Shown here piece after piece: positions 9,260 through 18,511 of a stretch of DNA of 64,000 bases. The notes below the pieces were generated by a model. That model saw only the letters and a program-made list of their open reading frames with translations. It had not been told where the DNA came from and did not search any database. The stretch's first letter is position 1. Each line of letters starts with the position of its first letter. The translations under genes were made by a program, and so were the position numbers. The DNA comes from Paraburkholderia sp. (GTDB lineage: Bacteria > Pseudomonadota > Gammaproteobacteria > Burkholderiales > Burkholderiaceae): NCBI GenBank assembly GCA_004322045.1, contig SCRN01000040.1, positions 1 to 64,000 on the forward strand, read 5' to 3'.

Positions 9260-9955
9260 ATGTCCAAGCATCTCGCCAATCTATGGCGTTCGAACAAGAA
9301 CCTAGTGGCCTTTTTGTTCCTGATGGTGCTGTTTCGCAGCGCCATCGCCGATTGGAACGTGGTTCCGACCGGCTCGATGTTGCCGACGATCCGCATCGGC
9401 GATCGCATCTTCGTCGACAAGATGGCGTATGACCTGCGCGTGCCGCTCACGCACATCACCCTCGCGCATCTGGGCGACCCGCAGCGCGGCGACATCGTCA
9501 CGATCGATTCCGCCGCCGCGCACGAACTGCTCGTCAAGCGCGTGGTCGGGGTGCCTGGCGACACCGTCGCCTTGCGCGAGAACGTGTTGTACGTCAACGG
9601 CGTGCGCGCCGATTACCGGCCGCTCGCGCGCGCGCCGATGCCCGATGCCGCGTCCGACGACGTGCGTTATTTGACGGAGCGTTTCGACGGCGTCTCGCAC
9701 ATCGTGCGGTTATCGGAGACGGCGCCGAGCCCGCGCAGTTCGTTTGGGCCCGTGACCGTGCCGGCGGGCGAATATCTGATGCTCGGGGATAACCGCGACG
9801 ACAGCGCCGATTCTCGCTACTTTGGCTTCGTCCCGCGCAAAGAGGTGATGGGTCGTGCGCGCAACGTGGCGTTTTCTCTCGATCCGACGCGGCTTTACCT
9901 GCCGCGCTTGAGCCGCTTCGGCGCGGCGCTCGATCAGCCACTCGCCGCAAACTGA
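9260..9955 (+). CDS. lepB: Signal peptidase I
   Basis: This 231-residue inner-membrane protease cleaves signal peptides from exported proteins. It has one N-terminal transmembrane segment (about 15-28), the catalytic serine in PTGSM (Ser39), the catalytic lysine in LVKRVVGVPGD (Lys93) and the conserved LGDNRDDSADSR box. It is shorter than the principal LepB of betaproteobacteria (~300 residues) and is not next to lepA or rnc, so it is probably an accessory signal peptidase. Confidence 0.92.
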   Translation: MSKHLANLWRSNKNLVAFLFLMVLFRSAIADWNVVPTGSMLPTIRIGDRIFVDKMAYDLRVPLTHITLAHLGDPQRGDIVTIDSAAAHELLVKRVVGVPGDTVALRENVLYVNGVRADYRPLARAPMPDAASDDVRYLTERFDGVSHIVRLSETAPSPRSSFGPVTVPAGEYLMLGDNRDDSADSRYFGFVPRKEVMGRARNVAFSLDPTRLYLPRLSRFGAALDQPLAAN

Positions 9956-9982
9956 ATAACTGAATTCGCGGCTATCTAGAGA

Positions 9983-10006
9983 GCGGCGGCTCGACCGAGC
10001 CGCCGC
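9983..10006. terminator. Bidirectional hairpin between convergent genes
   Basis: A perfect 11-bp GC-rich inverted repeat (GCGGCGGCTCG and its complement) with a 2-nt spacer lies between the convergent lepB and permease genes. It has no clear T-run, so its termination efficiency is uncertain. Confidence 0.55.
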
Positions 10007-10012
10007 GCCCGA

Positions 10013-10672
10013 TCAATGCCGGGTGGGCAAGGCGAGGCGCCGCTCGTAACTGCGCTGCACCCATTCGAGCACCTGGCACAGCACCCAATAGACGGCAGCC
10101 GCGGCCAGATAGAGCGGCAGCGGTTGATAGGTCGATGCGATGATTTCCTGTGCGCTGCGCAGCAGTTCGGTCACGGTGATCACCGAGACGAGCGACGTAT
10201 CCTTGATGAGGCTGATCAAGCTGTTCGACAGGCTCGGCACGGCGATGCGCAGCGCTTGCGGCGCGATCACGTAGCGCAGTGTCTGGCGGCGCGAGAGCCC
10301 CAGGCTATATGCCGCGAGCCATTGGCCTCGATGAATGCCGTTGATGGCGCCGCGCATGCTTTCCGACAGATACGCGGCCACGTTCGCCGACAGCGCGATC
10401 ACGCCGGCCGGGGTCGGGTCCAGCGAGATGCCGACGCTCGGCAGCCCGTAATACACCACGAAGATTTGTACGAGCAGCGGGGTGCCGCGCATCAAGCTCA
10501 CATAGGCCCGCGCAATCCAATTGAGTGGCTTGCTGTGGCTGATGCCCATCAAGGCGAGGAAGACAGCGGCGATGAGCCCGAAGATCATTGACAGCACGGC
10601 GAACTTGACCGTCAAGACTGCGCCCTGCGCGAGCACAGGCATCGATTGGACGAGCAGGGTGGTGGTGGACAT
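10013..10672 (-). CDS. Polar amino-acid ABC transporter permease (cystine type)
   Basis: This 219-residue inner-membrane permease of the His/Glu/Gln/cystine family has four to five hydrophobic segments and an EAA-like loop (AYSLGLSRRQTLRYVIAPQAL). Overall it resembles YecS/TcyL. The cognate binding protein lies 188 nt upstream in the same direction. No ATPase gene is adjacent, so the ATP-binding subunit must be encoded elsewhere. Confidence 0.88.
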   Translation of the reverse strand: MSTTTLLVQSMPVLAQGAVLTVKFAVLSMIFGLIAAVFLALMGISHSKPLNWIARAYVSLMRGTPLLVQIFVVYYGLPSVGISLDPTPAGVIALSANVAAYLSESMRGAINGIHRGQWLAAYSLGLSRRQTLRYVIAPQALRIAVPSLSNSLISLIKDTSLVSVITVTELLRSAQEIIASTYQPLPLYLAAAAVYWVLCQVLEWVQRSYERRLALPTRH

Positions 10673-10797
10673 GATTTTTGTTAATGAGGACAGCTAACGA
10701 GTCGACCGGCACGACGTGCGTGCGCGAGCGCACATGATATACGCGACGAAAACAGCGTGTTGGATCGTTGCACGTGTTCACGCGGCACCAAAGCAAA

Positions 10798-10822
10798 GGG
10801 CGGCATCTGTGCGATGCCGCCC
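10798..10822 (-). terminator. Attenuator-like hairpin between binding protein and permease
   Basis: A 10-bp stem (GGGCGGCATC and its complement) with a 5-nt loop follows the binding-protein stop codon. Such intercistronic hairpins commonly let the binding protein be made in excess over the permease. Confidence 0.6.
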
Positions 10823-10860
10823 CTGTGCCAGCGCTCATACGGCGTGCGCCAATGTGCGCG

Positions 10861-11661
10861 TTACTTGCTCGCGGGCTTCGTGACGTCTGTGCCGAACCAC
10901 TTGTCCGAGATCTTCGCGAACGTGCCGTCCGCTTCGAGTTGCGTCATGGCGTCGTCGATCGCTTTCGCGAACTTCGGATTACCCTTCTTGAACGGGATCG
11001 CCGAGGGGTTGCCGGTGCCGACCATCGAGCCGGCGCGAAGCGGCAACTGCGAGTTCTTCATCAGATACGCCAGCATGAGCTTGTCGTTCAACGCGGCGTC
11101 GAGGCGTCCGGCTGCGAGATCGCGCAGATATTCGGGCGCACCGGGATAGGTTTTGACATCGATGCCGGGCACCGATTTCGCCATATCCATGTAGTTCGTG
11201 CCCAGGCCCACGCCAAGCTTCTTGCCCTTCAAGTCTTCGAGCGACTTGAACTGACGGTCATCGTCCTTGCGCTGAATCAGCTCGGCGCCCGAATAGGTGT
11301 AAGCCGGAGAAAAGTCGAGCACTTGCTTGCGCGCGTCGGTCACGCCCACCTGGTTGACGATCACGTCGAACTTGCCCGCTTGCAAGCCCGCAATGATGCC
11401 GCTCCATTCCGTCGTGATGAACTCGGGCTTCACGCCAAGCTTGGCCGCAACGGCCTTGGCGATGTCGACATCGAAGCCGACCAACTCGCCCGTCTTTGCA
11501 TCCTTCGAGTTGAACGGCGGGAACGTCCCCTCCAGGCCGATGCGCAGCGTGCCGCGCGCTTTGACTTGATCGAGCAGGTCTTCGGCGTGCGCCGTGGCCG
11601 CGAAGCAGGTCAAGCCGATCAGGCCTGCTGTGAGGATCTTTTTTAGCGATGCGAACTTCAT
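10861..11661 (-). CDS. Amino-acid (cystine-type) ABC transporter binding protein
   Basis: This 266-residue periplasmic binding protein has a Sec signal peptide (residues 1-26, cleavage after ATAHA) and an SBP_bac_3 fold: LRIGLEGTFPPF, ELVGFDVDIAKAVA, and FDVIVNQVGVTDAR. It is close in style to FliY/TcyJ, the L-cystine-binding protein. ATG 11659-11661 has an AAGGAG site. It feeds the permease encoded downstream at 10013-10672. Confidence 0.92.
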   Translation of the reverse strand: MKFASLKKILTAGLIGLTCFAATAHAEDLLDQVKARGTLRIGLEGTFPPFNSKDAKTGELVGFDVDIAKAVAAKLGVKPEFITTEWSGIIAGLQAGKFDVIVNQVGVTDARKQVLDFSPAYTYSGAELIQRKDDDRQFKSLEDLKGKKLGVGLGTNYMDMAKSVPGIDVKTYPGAPEYLRDLAAGRLDAALNDKLMLAYLMKNSQLPLRAGSMVGTGNPSAIPFKKGNPKFAKAIDDAMTQLEADGTFAKISDKWFGTDVTKPASK

Positions 11662-11758
11662 GGTTTTGGTTCTCCTTGGAAAGCTCCCCGATGGGCTTTC
11701 ACGCGTGCAGCAATGATAGCGAAACACCCATCGCCCGAAAAATATCGTTTGTTTATGT

Positions 11759-12796
11759 CTATATGCGCGGTGCGTGCGCGATGGCGTCGATGCATTCGCC
11801 GATGAGCGCCGGGCCGCGATAGATGAAGCCCGTGTAAACCTGCACGAGCGAAGCGCCGGCTGCGAGCTTGGCGAGCGCATCTTCGCCCGAGAACACGCCC
11901 CCCACGCCGATGATCGCTACCGCGTCGCCCACTTGCGCGCGCAGCTTGGCGATCACCGCATTGGACGCGTCGAAGACGGGTTTGCCCGACAGGCCGCCCG
12001 TCTCGTTCGCATAGGCCATGCCCGCGACGGCCGAGCGCGAGAGCGTCGTATTGGTCGCAATCACGCCTTCGATGCCGTGGCGCAGCAGCGTGTCGGCGAT
12101 CGCTTTGATTTGCTCGTCGTCCAGATCCGGCGCGATCTTCAGTGCGAGCGGCACGAGCTTGCCATGCAGATCGGCCAAGCGCTGCTGCTTCTCCTTCAGT
12201 GCACTGATCAGCGCATCGAGCTCGTCGGCGCCTTGCAACTGCCGCAAGTTTTTCGTATTGGGCGACGAGATGTTGATCGTCACATAGCTTGCGAACGGGT
12301 AGACGCGTTCGAGGCAGTAGAGATAGTCGTCGGCCGCGCGTTCGATCGGCGTATCGGCATTCTTGCCGATGTTCAGCCCGAGCGGGCCGCGATAGCGCGC
12401 CGCTTGGACGTTCTTGACGAACTGATCGACGCCGCCGTTGTTGAAACCCATCCGATTGATCAGCGCCCCGGCTTCGGGTAGCCGAAAAATGCGCGGACGC
12501 GGGTTGCCCGATTGTGCGCGCGGCGTGACGGTGCCCACTTCGATGAAGCCGAAGCCGAGCGCCGCGAGACCGTCGATGCAGGCGCCATCCTTGTCGAGCC
12601 CTGCCGCGAGGCCGATCGGATTGCGAAAGGCGATGCCCATGACGGTGCGCGGCAGATCCGGCACGTGTGGCGCAAGCAGCCGGGCGAGCCCGGTGCGGCC
12701 GGCTGCGCCGAGCGCGCGGAGCGTGAGATGGTGGGCGTCTTCCGCATCCATGCGAAAGAGGCCAGCGCGCACGAGCGGATAAAGGGAACTGAGCAC
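11759..12796 (-). CDS. pyrD: Dihydroorotate dehydrogenase (quinone), class 2
   Basis: This 345-residue FMN enzyme oxidises dihydroorotate to orotate with ubiquinone in pyrimidine synthesis and is membrane-associated. Class 2 features are the N-terminal helical extension ([18 protein letters not shown]), [10 protein letters not shown] (FMN), the NISSPNT motif with the catalytic serine nearby, and [13 protein letters not shown] (phosphate binding). Translation starts at GTG 12796, which matches the conserved N-terminus of the family. Confidence 0.96.
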   Translation of the reverse strand: MLSSLYPLVRAGLFRMDAEDAHHLTLRALGAAGRTGLARLLAPHVPDLPRTVMGIAFRNPIGLAAGLDKDGACIDGLAALGFGFIEVGTVTPRAQSGNPRPRIFRLPEAGALINRMGFNNGGVDQFVKNVQAARYRGPLGLNIGKNADTPIERAADDYLYCLERVYPFASYVTINISSPNTKNLRQLQGADELDALISALKEKQQRLADLHGKLVPLALKIAPDLDDEQIKAIADTLLRHGIEGVIATNTTLSRSAVAGMAYANETGGLSGKPVFDASNAVIAKLRAQVGDAVAIIGVGGVFSGEDALAKLAAGASLVQVYTGFIYRGPALIGECIDAIAHAPRI

Positions 12797-12939
12797 GGAT
12801 GGGGCAGGTGGGAAAATGGGAACCCGCCATTTTAACGGGTTCGGCGGGGCCGGTCGCCGTTAGCGCCGCAGGCCGCTGCGCCCGGCGGGATCGAGGCGCG
12901 AGCCGGAACCGGTCTCACGGAAGCGACGCCCAGCGTGCA

Positions 12940-13734
12940 TCATGTTCCGGCGCCGCCCGCCGCGGCGGGACCGGGACCTGGAGCGGGCAGCGGCCCCCAA
13001 TCTCCGTCGACGAGCCCTTCGAGTGGGTGGAAGTTCGCTTTATAGGCCATCTTCGCGCTCTCCCGAATCCAATAGCCGAGGTAGACATGCGGAAGCCCCA
13101 AGCTTTTCGCTTGCTCGATCTGCCACAGGATGTTGTAGGTGCCGTAGCTCGCATGGTCCGCTTCGGGTTCGAAGAACGTATAGACCGACGACAGGCCGTC
13201 GCCCAGGATGTCGATCATGCTGACCATGCGCAGCACGCCGGCGTCGTTCGGAGCGTCGAGCGGCTCCCGGAATTCGACGAGCCGCGAATTGATTCGGCTA
13301 TGCAGAAGGAACTGCTCGTATTGGTCGCGGCTGTCGCGATCCATGCCGCCACCGGCGTGCCGCGCTGCTTGATAACGCATATAGAGCACGTAATGCTCTT
13401 CCTCGTAATGCAACGGCGCGACCGTCGCGACGAGCGTTGCGTGTCGCTTCCAGACGCGCCGCTGCGTGCGGTTCGGCATGAACGCCGCGACGGGCACGCG
13501 CACGGGCACGCACGCGCGGCAGCCCTCGCAGTACGGCCGGTAAGTGAAGACGCCGGAGCGCCGAAAGCCGGCCTTGACGAGTTCGGTATAGACGTCGGAG
13601 TTGATGAGATGGCTCGGGGTCGCCACCTGCGAGCGTGCGATGCGGCCTTCCAAATAGCTGCAAGGATAGGGCGCGGTCGCGTAGAACTGCAGTGCGGAAA
13701 GCGGTGAAAGCGGCAGCTCATTCGGGTGAGTCAT
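12940..13734 (-). CDS. bpt: Aspartate/glutamate leucyltransferase Bpt
   Basis: This 264-residue enzyme transfers leucine from Leu-tRNA to N-terminal Asp/Glu of proteins, marking them for ClpAP (N-degron pathway). It carries the ATE-type N-terminal cysteine region ([17 protein letters not shown], near residues 66-82) and a C-terminal GNAT-like half ([19 protein letters not shown]). The C-terminus ends in a Gly/Pro/Ala-rich tail. It is followed on the same strand by pyrD and preceded by aat. Confidence 0.95.
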   Translation of the reverse strand: MTHPNELPLSPLSALQFYATAPYPCSYLEGRIARSQVATPSHLINSDVYTELVKAGFRRSGVFTYRPYCEGCRACVPVRVPVAAFMPNRTQRRVWKRHATLVATVAPLHYEEEHYVLYMRYQAARHAGGGMDRDSRDQYEQFLLHSRINSRLVEFREPLDAPNDAGVLRMVSMIDILGDGLSSVYTFFEPEADHASYGTYNILWQIEQAKSLGLPHVYLGYWIRESAKMAYKANFHPLEGLVDGDWGPLPAPGPGPAAAGGAGT

Positions 13735-13801
13735 TGGCGGCTCTCAAAGCATTGTTTCTTGCATGCCGCATCGATCGTGGGCGAGCGGTGCGAGCGTCCT
13801 T

Positions 13802-14539
13802 CTACGCCCCATGCGGCAAGACTTCGGCGAGCGCCGTCTTGTCGAAGCGCCACGGAATCGGGGCTGCGCTCACAGCGCTGCGCACGTGGGCGACGAACGT
13901 CTTGCGCGCGATCTCGCGTCCGCCAAGGGAAGCCAAATGCGGCGTATTCTGCTGGCAGTCTATCATTTCTATTTCGTGACGGCGCAGGTGCCCGGCGAGC
14001 GCGGCCAGCGCGATTTTCGATGCATCGCTCACTTGCGCGAACATCGATTCGCCGAAGAACATCGCGCCTAGCGATACGCCGTACAGGCCGCCCACGCGAT
14101 CGCCATCGAGCCAGGTTTCGACGCTGTGCGCATGGCCCGCGCGGTGCAAGGATGCGTAAGCATCGACGATTTCTGCCGTGATCCAGGTGCCGCGTTGGCC
14201 GCGGCGGGGCGCTTGCGCGCAATTGCGCATGACCGCCGAGAAATCGGCGTCGACGCGAACCTCCCAGCGCGGATCGCTCAGCACGCGCCGGAGCGTTTTA
14301 CGAAACGAGGGTGACACCTTGAACTCGCGCGGCAGCAATACCATACGCGGGTCGGGACTCCACCAAAGCACGGGCTGGCCGTCCGAGTACCACGGGAAGA
14401 TGCCTTGCCGGTACGCATCGACCACCCGCCAGGGCAGCAAGTCGGAGCTTGCGGCGAGCAAGCCGGGTGCGCCGCTTTCGTGGCCGAGCGCACGCTCGAC
14501 GGGCGGGAATGGGTCGTCAGGGCCGAGCCAGGGGACCAT
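13802..14539 (-). CDS. aat: Leucyl/phenylalanyl-tRNA-protein transferase
   Basis: This 245-residue enzyme adds Leu or Phe to N-terminal Arg/Lys of proteins, creating ClpS/ClpAP degrons. Motifs include [20 protein letters not shown] and [17 protein letters not shown] (donor tRNA site). The start ATG 14537-14539 lacks a good ribosome site; the upstream open frame overlaps the NUDIX gene and is not needed. It lies 67 nt before bpt, so the two transferases are probably co-expressed. Confidence 0.95.
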   Translation of the reverse strand: MVPWLGPDDPFPPVERALGHESGAPGLLAASSDLLPWRVVDAYRQGIFPWYSDGQPVLWWSPDPRMVLLPREFKVSPSFRKTLRRVLSDPRWEVRVDADFSAVMRNCAQAPRRGQRGTWITAEIVDAYASLHRAGHAHSVETWLDGDRVGGLYGVSLGAMFFGESMFAQVSDASKIALAALAGHLRRHEIEMIDCQQNTPHLASLGGREIARKTFVAHVRSAVSAAPIPWRFDKTALAEVLPHGA

Positions 14540-14558
14540 GCGAGGAGCTTGGGCGCGG

Positions 14559-15104
14559 TTAGCCGTCGCGCAGCGACCGGAAAATGTCGCCCGTATGCAG
14601 CCCGTAGTTGCCGGCGGAGCGATCGGCAAAGAAAAAGCGCAACGTCTGGCCGACCGTCGGGAATGCGATGTCTTCCCACGGAATTTCGCTTTCGTCGAAC
14701 AGGCGCACTTCGAGACTCTCTTCGCCGGCCGCGATGTCGATGTCGAGCAGCCGGGCAAGATAGAACAGATGCACTTGATGGACGTGAGGCACGTTCAAGA
14801 GCGAGAACAAATGCTGCACTTCCACGCGGGCGCCGGCCTCTTCGAGCGTTTCGCGCGCGGCGGCCTCAGCCGTCGTTTCGCCCATTTCCATGAAACCGGC
14901 CGGCAGCGTCCAGTAGCCGTAGCGCGGTTCGATCGCACGCCGGCAGAGCAGCACCTTCTCTTCCCAAACGGGCACGGTGCCCACGACGTTGCGAGGATTC
15001 TGATAATGCACGGCGCCGCAGCTTTCGCAGACGAATCGCTCGCGGTTGTCGCCGGGCGGAATGCGTAAGCTGACTGCTTGACCGCAGACGGAACAGAATT
15101 TCAT
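14559..15104 (-). CDS. NUDIX hydrolase with N-terminal zinc ribbon
   Basis: This 181-residue protein has two CxxC pairs forming a zinc ribbon (residues ~4-7 and 26-29) and a complete NUDIX box ([20 protein letters not shown], near 70-90). The architecture resembles NudC-type NADH pyrophosphatase relatives but is shorter, so it is best called a NUDIX hydrolase acting on a nucleoside diphosphate derivative. It lies 19 nt upstream of aat. Confidence 0.9.
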   Translation of the reverse strand: MKFCSVCGQAVSLRIPPGDNRERFVCESCGAVHYQNPRNVVGTVPVWEEKVLLCRRAIEPRYGYWTLPAGFMEMGETTAEAAARETLEEAGARVEVQHLFSLLNVPHVHQVHLFYLARLLDIDIAAGEESLEVRLFDESEIPWEDIAFPTVGQTLRFFFADRSAGNYGLHTGDIFRSLRDG

Positions 15105-15201
15105 AGGAAGTGCGTGGAACGGAGTGATGCGAGTGTATCACCGGGCGCGCGCGATGCTGAGCCGGGCGCAATCTTCGGACGCTGCGCCGGGTTCGGTGCA
15201 C

Positions 15202-15227
15202 GAAAAAGCCGGGCGCACGGCCCGGCT
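15202..15227 (-). terminator. Terminator after the MFS carrier operon
   Basis: Read leftward, AGCCGGGC pairs with GCCCGGCT across a short loop and is followed by a run of five T. It lies just downstream of the 43-residue small gene. Confidence 0.75.
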
Positions 15228-15255
15228 CGTGATGCGATGGACTGCTTGGCCGCGC

Positions 15256-15387
15256 TTAGCCGAACAGTTTCATCGCTTGCCTGAGCGTGTTGACGACGCC
15301 CCAAGTCAACGGAATGAGCACATAGGCCCAAAAAACGACGAGGCTGACGGCGCTCGTTCGGCGCGGGGTTTGCGTGGCGTGTTCCAT
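15256..15387 (-). CDS. Small membrane partner of the MFS carrier
   Basis: This 43-residue protein starts at ATG 15385-15387. It has a charged N-terminus (MEHATQTPRRTS) and a single transmembrane helix (AVSLVVFWAYVLIPLTWGVV), ending NTLRQAMKLFG. It is encoded 9 nt after the OFA-family carrier. Similar tiny proteins follow oxalate/formate-type carriers in related genomes and are annotated as an MFS small subunit; the role is unproven. Confidence 0.8.
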   Translation of the reverse strand: MEHATQTPRRTSAVSLVVFWAYVLIPLTWGVVNTLRQAMKLFG

Positions 15388-15396
15388 GATATCTCC

Positions 15397-16788
15397 TTAG
15401 CGCTCCGCCGCGACTTGAGCGTCGCTCATGTGATGCTTTGCGTCGACGCGTTTGACGAGCAGATTGCAGACGAAGCCGACGATCAGCAGCGCCGTCATGA
15501 TGTGCACCGTCATCGTATAGGCATCGGCCTTGGCCACGCCGTGCGCGACTTCATAGGCGCGGATGTAGTTGACGAGCACGGGACCGGCCACGCCCGCGGC
15601 GGCCCAGGCGGTCAACAGCCGTCCGTGAATGCCGCCGACGAAGGCGGTGCCGAACAAATCGGCCAGATAGGCGGGCACCGTCGAAAAGCCGCCGCCGTAC
15701 ATCGACAAAATCACGCAGTAAGACAGCACGAAGAGCGCGATATTGCCCGAGGTCGCAAAGCTCGGCACGAGGTAATAGAGCACGGCGCCGAGCACGAAGA
15801 ACACGGAGTAGGTGTTCTTGCGTCCGAGCTTATCGGACGAGGACGCCCAGACGAACCGCCCGCCCATGTTGAACAGCGAGAGCAGGCCGACGAAGCCTGC
15901 AGCGGCGGCCGGCGTCACCGTATTCTTGAAGCTTTCCTGAATCATGACCGACGCCTGGCCCAGAATGCCGATGCCGGCCGTCACGTTCAAGAAGAGCACG
16001 AGCCATACGAGATAGAACTGGGGGGTAGTCAGCGCGCGATCGATGTGAACGTGATTGCGCGTGATCATTTTGTGCGACGTGTCGGGCGGCACCCAGCCGG
16101 CCGGCTTCCAGTCGGGCGCGGGCACCCGAATGGCCAGCGCGCCGATCGTCATCGAGATGAAATAGGCGATGCCGAGCACGACGAACGTCTCTGCCACGCC
16201 CACGCTCGTTGCACTCTTGAAGTGGTTCATCAATGCAACGGAAAGGGGCGCGGCGATCATCGCGCCGCCGCCGAAACCCATGATCGCCATGCCGGTCGCC
16301 ATGCCGCGGCGATCGGGGAACCAGCGGATCAGCGTCGAAACCGGCGAGACGTAGCCGAGCCCGAGCCCGATGCCGCCGATGACCCCATAGCCCAAATACA
16401 GCAGCACGATCTGATGCAGCCAGACGCCGAGCGCCGAGATCAAGAAGCCGCCGCCGAAGCAGCACGCCGCGGTAAACATCGTGCGGCGCGGACCCACGTG
16501 TTCGAGCCACTTGCCTGCAAACGCCGCCGATAGGCCGAGGAAGACGATCGCGAGCGAAAAAATCCAGCCGAGCGTCGTCAGCGACCAGTCGCCAGGCGCC
16601 GATTGGGTGATGCCGATGACTTTCGTCAGCGGGCCGTTGAATACCGAGAATGCGTACGCTTGGCCGATACACAGATGCACGGCCAGCGCGGCGGGAGGGA
16701 CCATCCAGCGCGAGAACCCGGGCGCGGCGACAGTCGCTTGCTTCGAAAAAAATGGCGGCGAGCCGGCGAAGCCGGTTGATTCGGTCAT
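15397..16788 (-). CDS. OFA-family MFS transporter (oxalate/formate antiporter type)
   Basis: This 463-residue twelve-helix carrier has CIGQAYAFSVFNGPL in helix 1, the MFS loop motif in the N-half and a second in the C-half (GRFVWASSSDKLGRK). OFA members exchange oxalate for formate or take up monocarboxylates. ATG 16788 is chosen; in-frame GTG 16797 and TTG 16809 are alternatives. It forms an operon with the 43-residue gene downstream. Confidence 0.88.
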   Translation of the reverse strand: MTESTGFAGSPPFFSKQATVAAPGFSRWMVPPAALAVHLCIGQAYAFSVFNGPLTKVIGITQSAPGDWSLTTLGWIFSLAIVFLGLSAAFAGKWLEHVGPRRTMFTAACCFGGGFLISALGVWLHQIVLLYLGYGVIGGIGLGLGYVSPVSTLIRWFPDRRGMATGMAIMGFGGGAMIAAPLSVALMNHFKSATSVGVAETFVVLGIAYFISMTIGALAIRVPAPDWKPAGWVPPDTSHKMITRNHVHIDRALTTPQFYLVWLVLFLNVTAGIGILGQASVMIQESFKNTVTPAAAAGFVGLLSLFNMGGRFVWASSSDKLGRKNTYSVFFVLGAVLYYLVPSFATSGNIALFVLSYCVILSMYGGGFSTVPAYLADLFGTAFVGGIHGRLLTAWAAAGVAGPVLVNYIRAYEVAHGVAKADAYTMTVHIMTALLIVGFVCNLLVKRVDAKHHMSDAQVAAER

Positions 16789-17215
16789 GCTGCTCACTGA
16801 GGTCTCCAAGTCATGTCGTTATCGCTGATCGGCAGCCGGCAAGGCGAGTTGCGCGGTCCCTGCGCGGCCATTTAATCTTACTTTTCGGATGCCGCGTGCT
16901 CAACGATAGGGGCGGCAGCCAGGGCACGCAATAGGAAAGGCGAATGCATAAAGGGTTGCGACCGATGCCGTGCCGATAAATGGGATGTGTCGGGTAGGGT
17001 GCCGGCGCGGGCAGGAGCGTCTTGCTCCGCGCGACGCGTGCAAAAAAGGCGCGCAAAAACAAAAAGCCCGATCCTGATGGGATCGGGCTTCGATGTGCTG
17101 CCGTTCACTACGGTGTTCTTCTCACGCAGACGACGAGGACTTGAGCCTACACGTCGTCGATCTTCATGCTGCTTGGCGTGTTTCGGCGCTTCGTTCTTGA
17201 TGCTGCGAGGCGCTT
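16789..17215. other. Intergenic region between MFS carrier and tRNA-fMet
   Basis: About 430 bp with no convincing gene. It holds the promoter region of the MFS carrier near 16800-16950 and the tRNA terminator at 17061-17089. Confidence 0.5.
17061..17089 (-). terminator. Terminator downstream of tRNA-fMet
   Basis: Read leftward, a stem of AGCCCGATCC with its complement and a 4-nt loop is followed by a T-run. It lies about 125 nt after the tRNA. Confidence 0.75.
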
Positions 17216-17292
<77 letters not shown>

Positions 17293-17577
17293 TCCGTCGA
17301 AAGATGAGAGTATAGGGGAAACCATAACCGCGTGCAACCGATATCGTCGGCCGTGACCAAACATTCGGCGGGTTTGCGAGCGCTGCGGCCGCATGCCTAC
17401 GCTAGAATCGGCTCGCAGTGGCCGTACCGTGCGCGGGTTTGAACCGGCTGCCACGTGGCCACGTGGCAGCGTCGGTGCGAACGGACTATGCGGCGCCGTC
17501 CGGTCGGCACGATGCGTGCGGGCGATGCGGTCCTTTTGCGTCTTCTTTTCCTTCGTTGCTTTTTCGTTTCCTTGCCT

Positions 17578-18075
17578 ATGAATCTCGATCACGATCTGCA
17601 AGCCATCGCCAAACAGGAGCATACGCTTGTCTTCCCGCGTTTCGACGCCGCGCGCGCGTGGCAGCTCGGGACGTTTCTGCGCGAGTTGGCCATTGCGCGC
17701 GGCCATGCGATCGCCATCGACGTTCGCACGTTTGGGCTGCCGCTGTTCTTCAGCGCGCTTGATGGCACCGCGCCGGACAATTCGGCCTGGGTGCGGCGCA
17801 AGAGCGGCGTCGTCGCGCATTTCCGGCGCAGTTCGTATGCCGTCGGCCTGCGCTTGCAGCAGAGCGGTTCGACGTTGGCGGACAAATATGGTTTGCCGCC
17901 TGCCGACTACGCCGCGGCCGGCGGCTCGTTCCCGATCACGCTGGCGGGCCTGGGCGTCATCGGCGCCGTGACGGTGTCGGGCTTGACGCAACGCGCCGAT
18001 CACGAGCTCGTCGTCGAAGCGCTGTGCGCCGAACTCGAGCACGATTTCGCCGATCTCGCGCTCGACAAGGCCTGA
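17578..18075 (+). CDS. UPF0303 / heme-degrading-domain family protein
   Basis: This 165-residue protein belongs to the UPF0303 (YBR137W-like, HbpS-related) family. Visible conserved stretches are [27 protein letters not shown] and [21 protein letters not shown]. Members form oligomers, and some bind heme or assist protein targeting; the function here is unknown. It starts at ATG 17578 and its stop lies 3 nt before the SMR transporter start. Confidence 0.8.
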   Translation: MNLDHDLQAIAKQEHTLVFPRFDAARAWQLGTFLRELAIARGHAIAIDVRTFGLPLFFSALDGTAPDNSAWVRRKSGVVAHFRRSSYAVGLRLQQSGSTLADKYGLPPADYAAAGGSFPITLAGLGVIGAVTVSGLTQRADHELVVEALCAELEHDFADLALDKA

Positions 18076-18078
18076 GCG

Positions 18079-18417
18079 ATGGGCGGTTCCGCATATATCT
18101 GGCTGGCAGTGGCGATCGTCGCCGAAGTGGTCGGCACGTCGGCGCTTCGCGCCTCCGAGGGCTTCACCCGCCTTGCGCCGGCGCTCGTCGTCGCGGGCGG
18201 ATACGCGCTCGCTTTCTATTGCCTGTCGATGACCTTGAAGACGATGCCCGTCGGTATCGTCTATGCCATTTGGTCGGGGGTCGGCATCGTGCTCATCACG
18301 CTCGTGGCGATGGTCCTTTATCGCCAAGTGCCCGACCTCGCGGCCGTGGCCGGACTGTCGCTGATCGTCGCCGGAGTCGTCGTGCTCAACCTCTTTTCGG
18401 ATATGCAAGCGCACTGA
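18079..18417 (+). CDS. SMR-family multidrug/cation exporter
   Basis: This 112-residue four-helix membrane protein has the SMR-defining glutamate in helix 1 (LAVAIVAEVVGTSALR) and the conserved YAIWSGVGIVLITL in helix 3. EmrE-type proteins exchange protons for quaternary ammonium compounds or guanidinium. It is tightly downstream of the UPF0303 gene, suggesting an operon. Confidence 0.9.
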   Translation: MGGSAYIWLAVAIVAEVVGTSALRASEGFTRLAPALVVAGGYALAFYCLSMTLKTMPVGIVYAIWSGVGIVLITLVAMVLYRQVPDLAAVAGLSLIVAGVVVLNLFSDMQAH

Positions 18418-18511
18418 GCGCGCGGCTCGTCGTTCGCGGGGCCGATCGGCGCCCCGCGGGCAGCGAGCCCGTGCTACCTTGTGCGCTTCTCGACTTTCTC
18501 GTACGTCGCTC

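Noticed and set aside
7862-9271. 469-codon frame opposite the Gfo/Idh/MocA gene
   Set aside because: Arg/His/Asp-rich shadow; no start site signal or domain.
15124-16533. 469-codon rightward frame opposite the MFS carrier
   Set aside because: Composition is dominated by Arg, His, Asp and Gly, with no recognisable domain; antisense shadow of the carrier gene.
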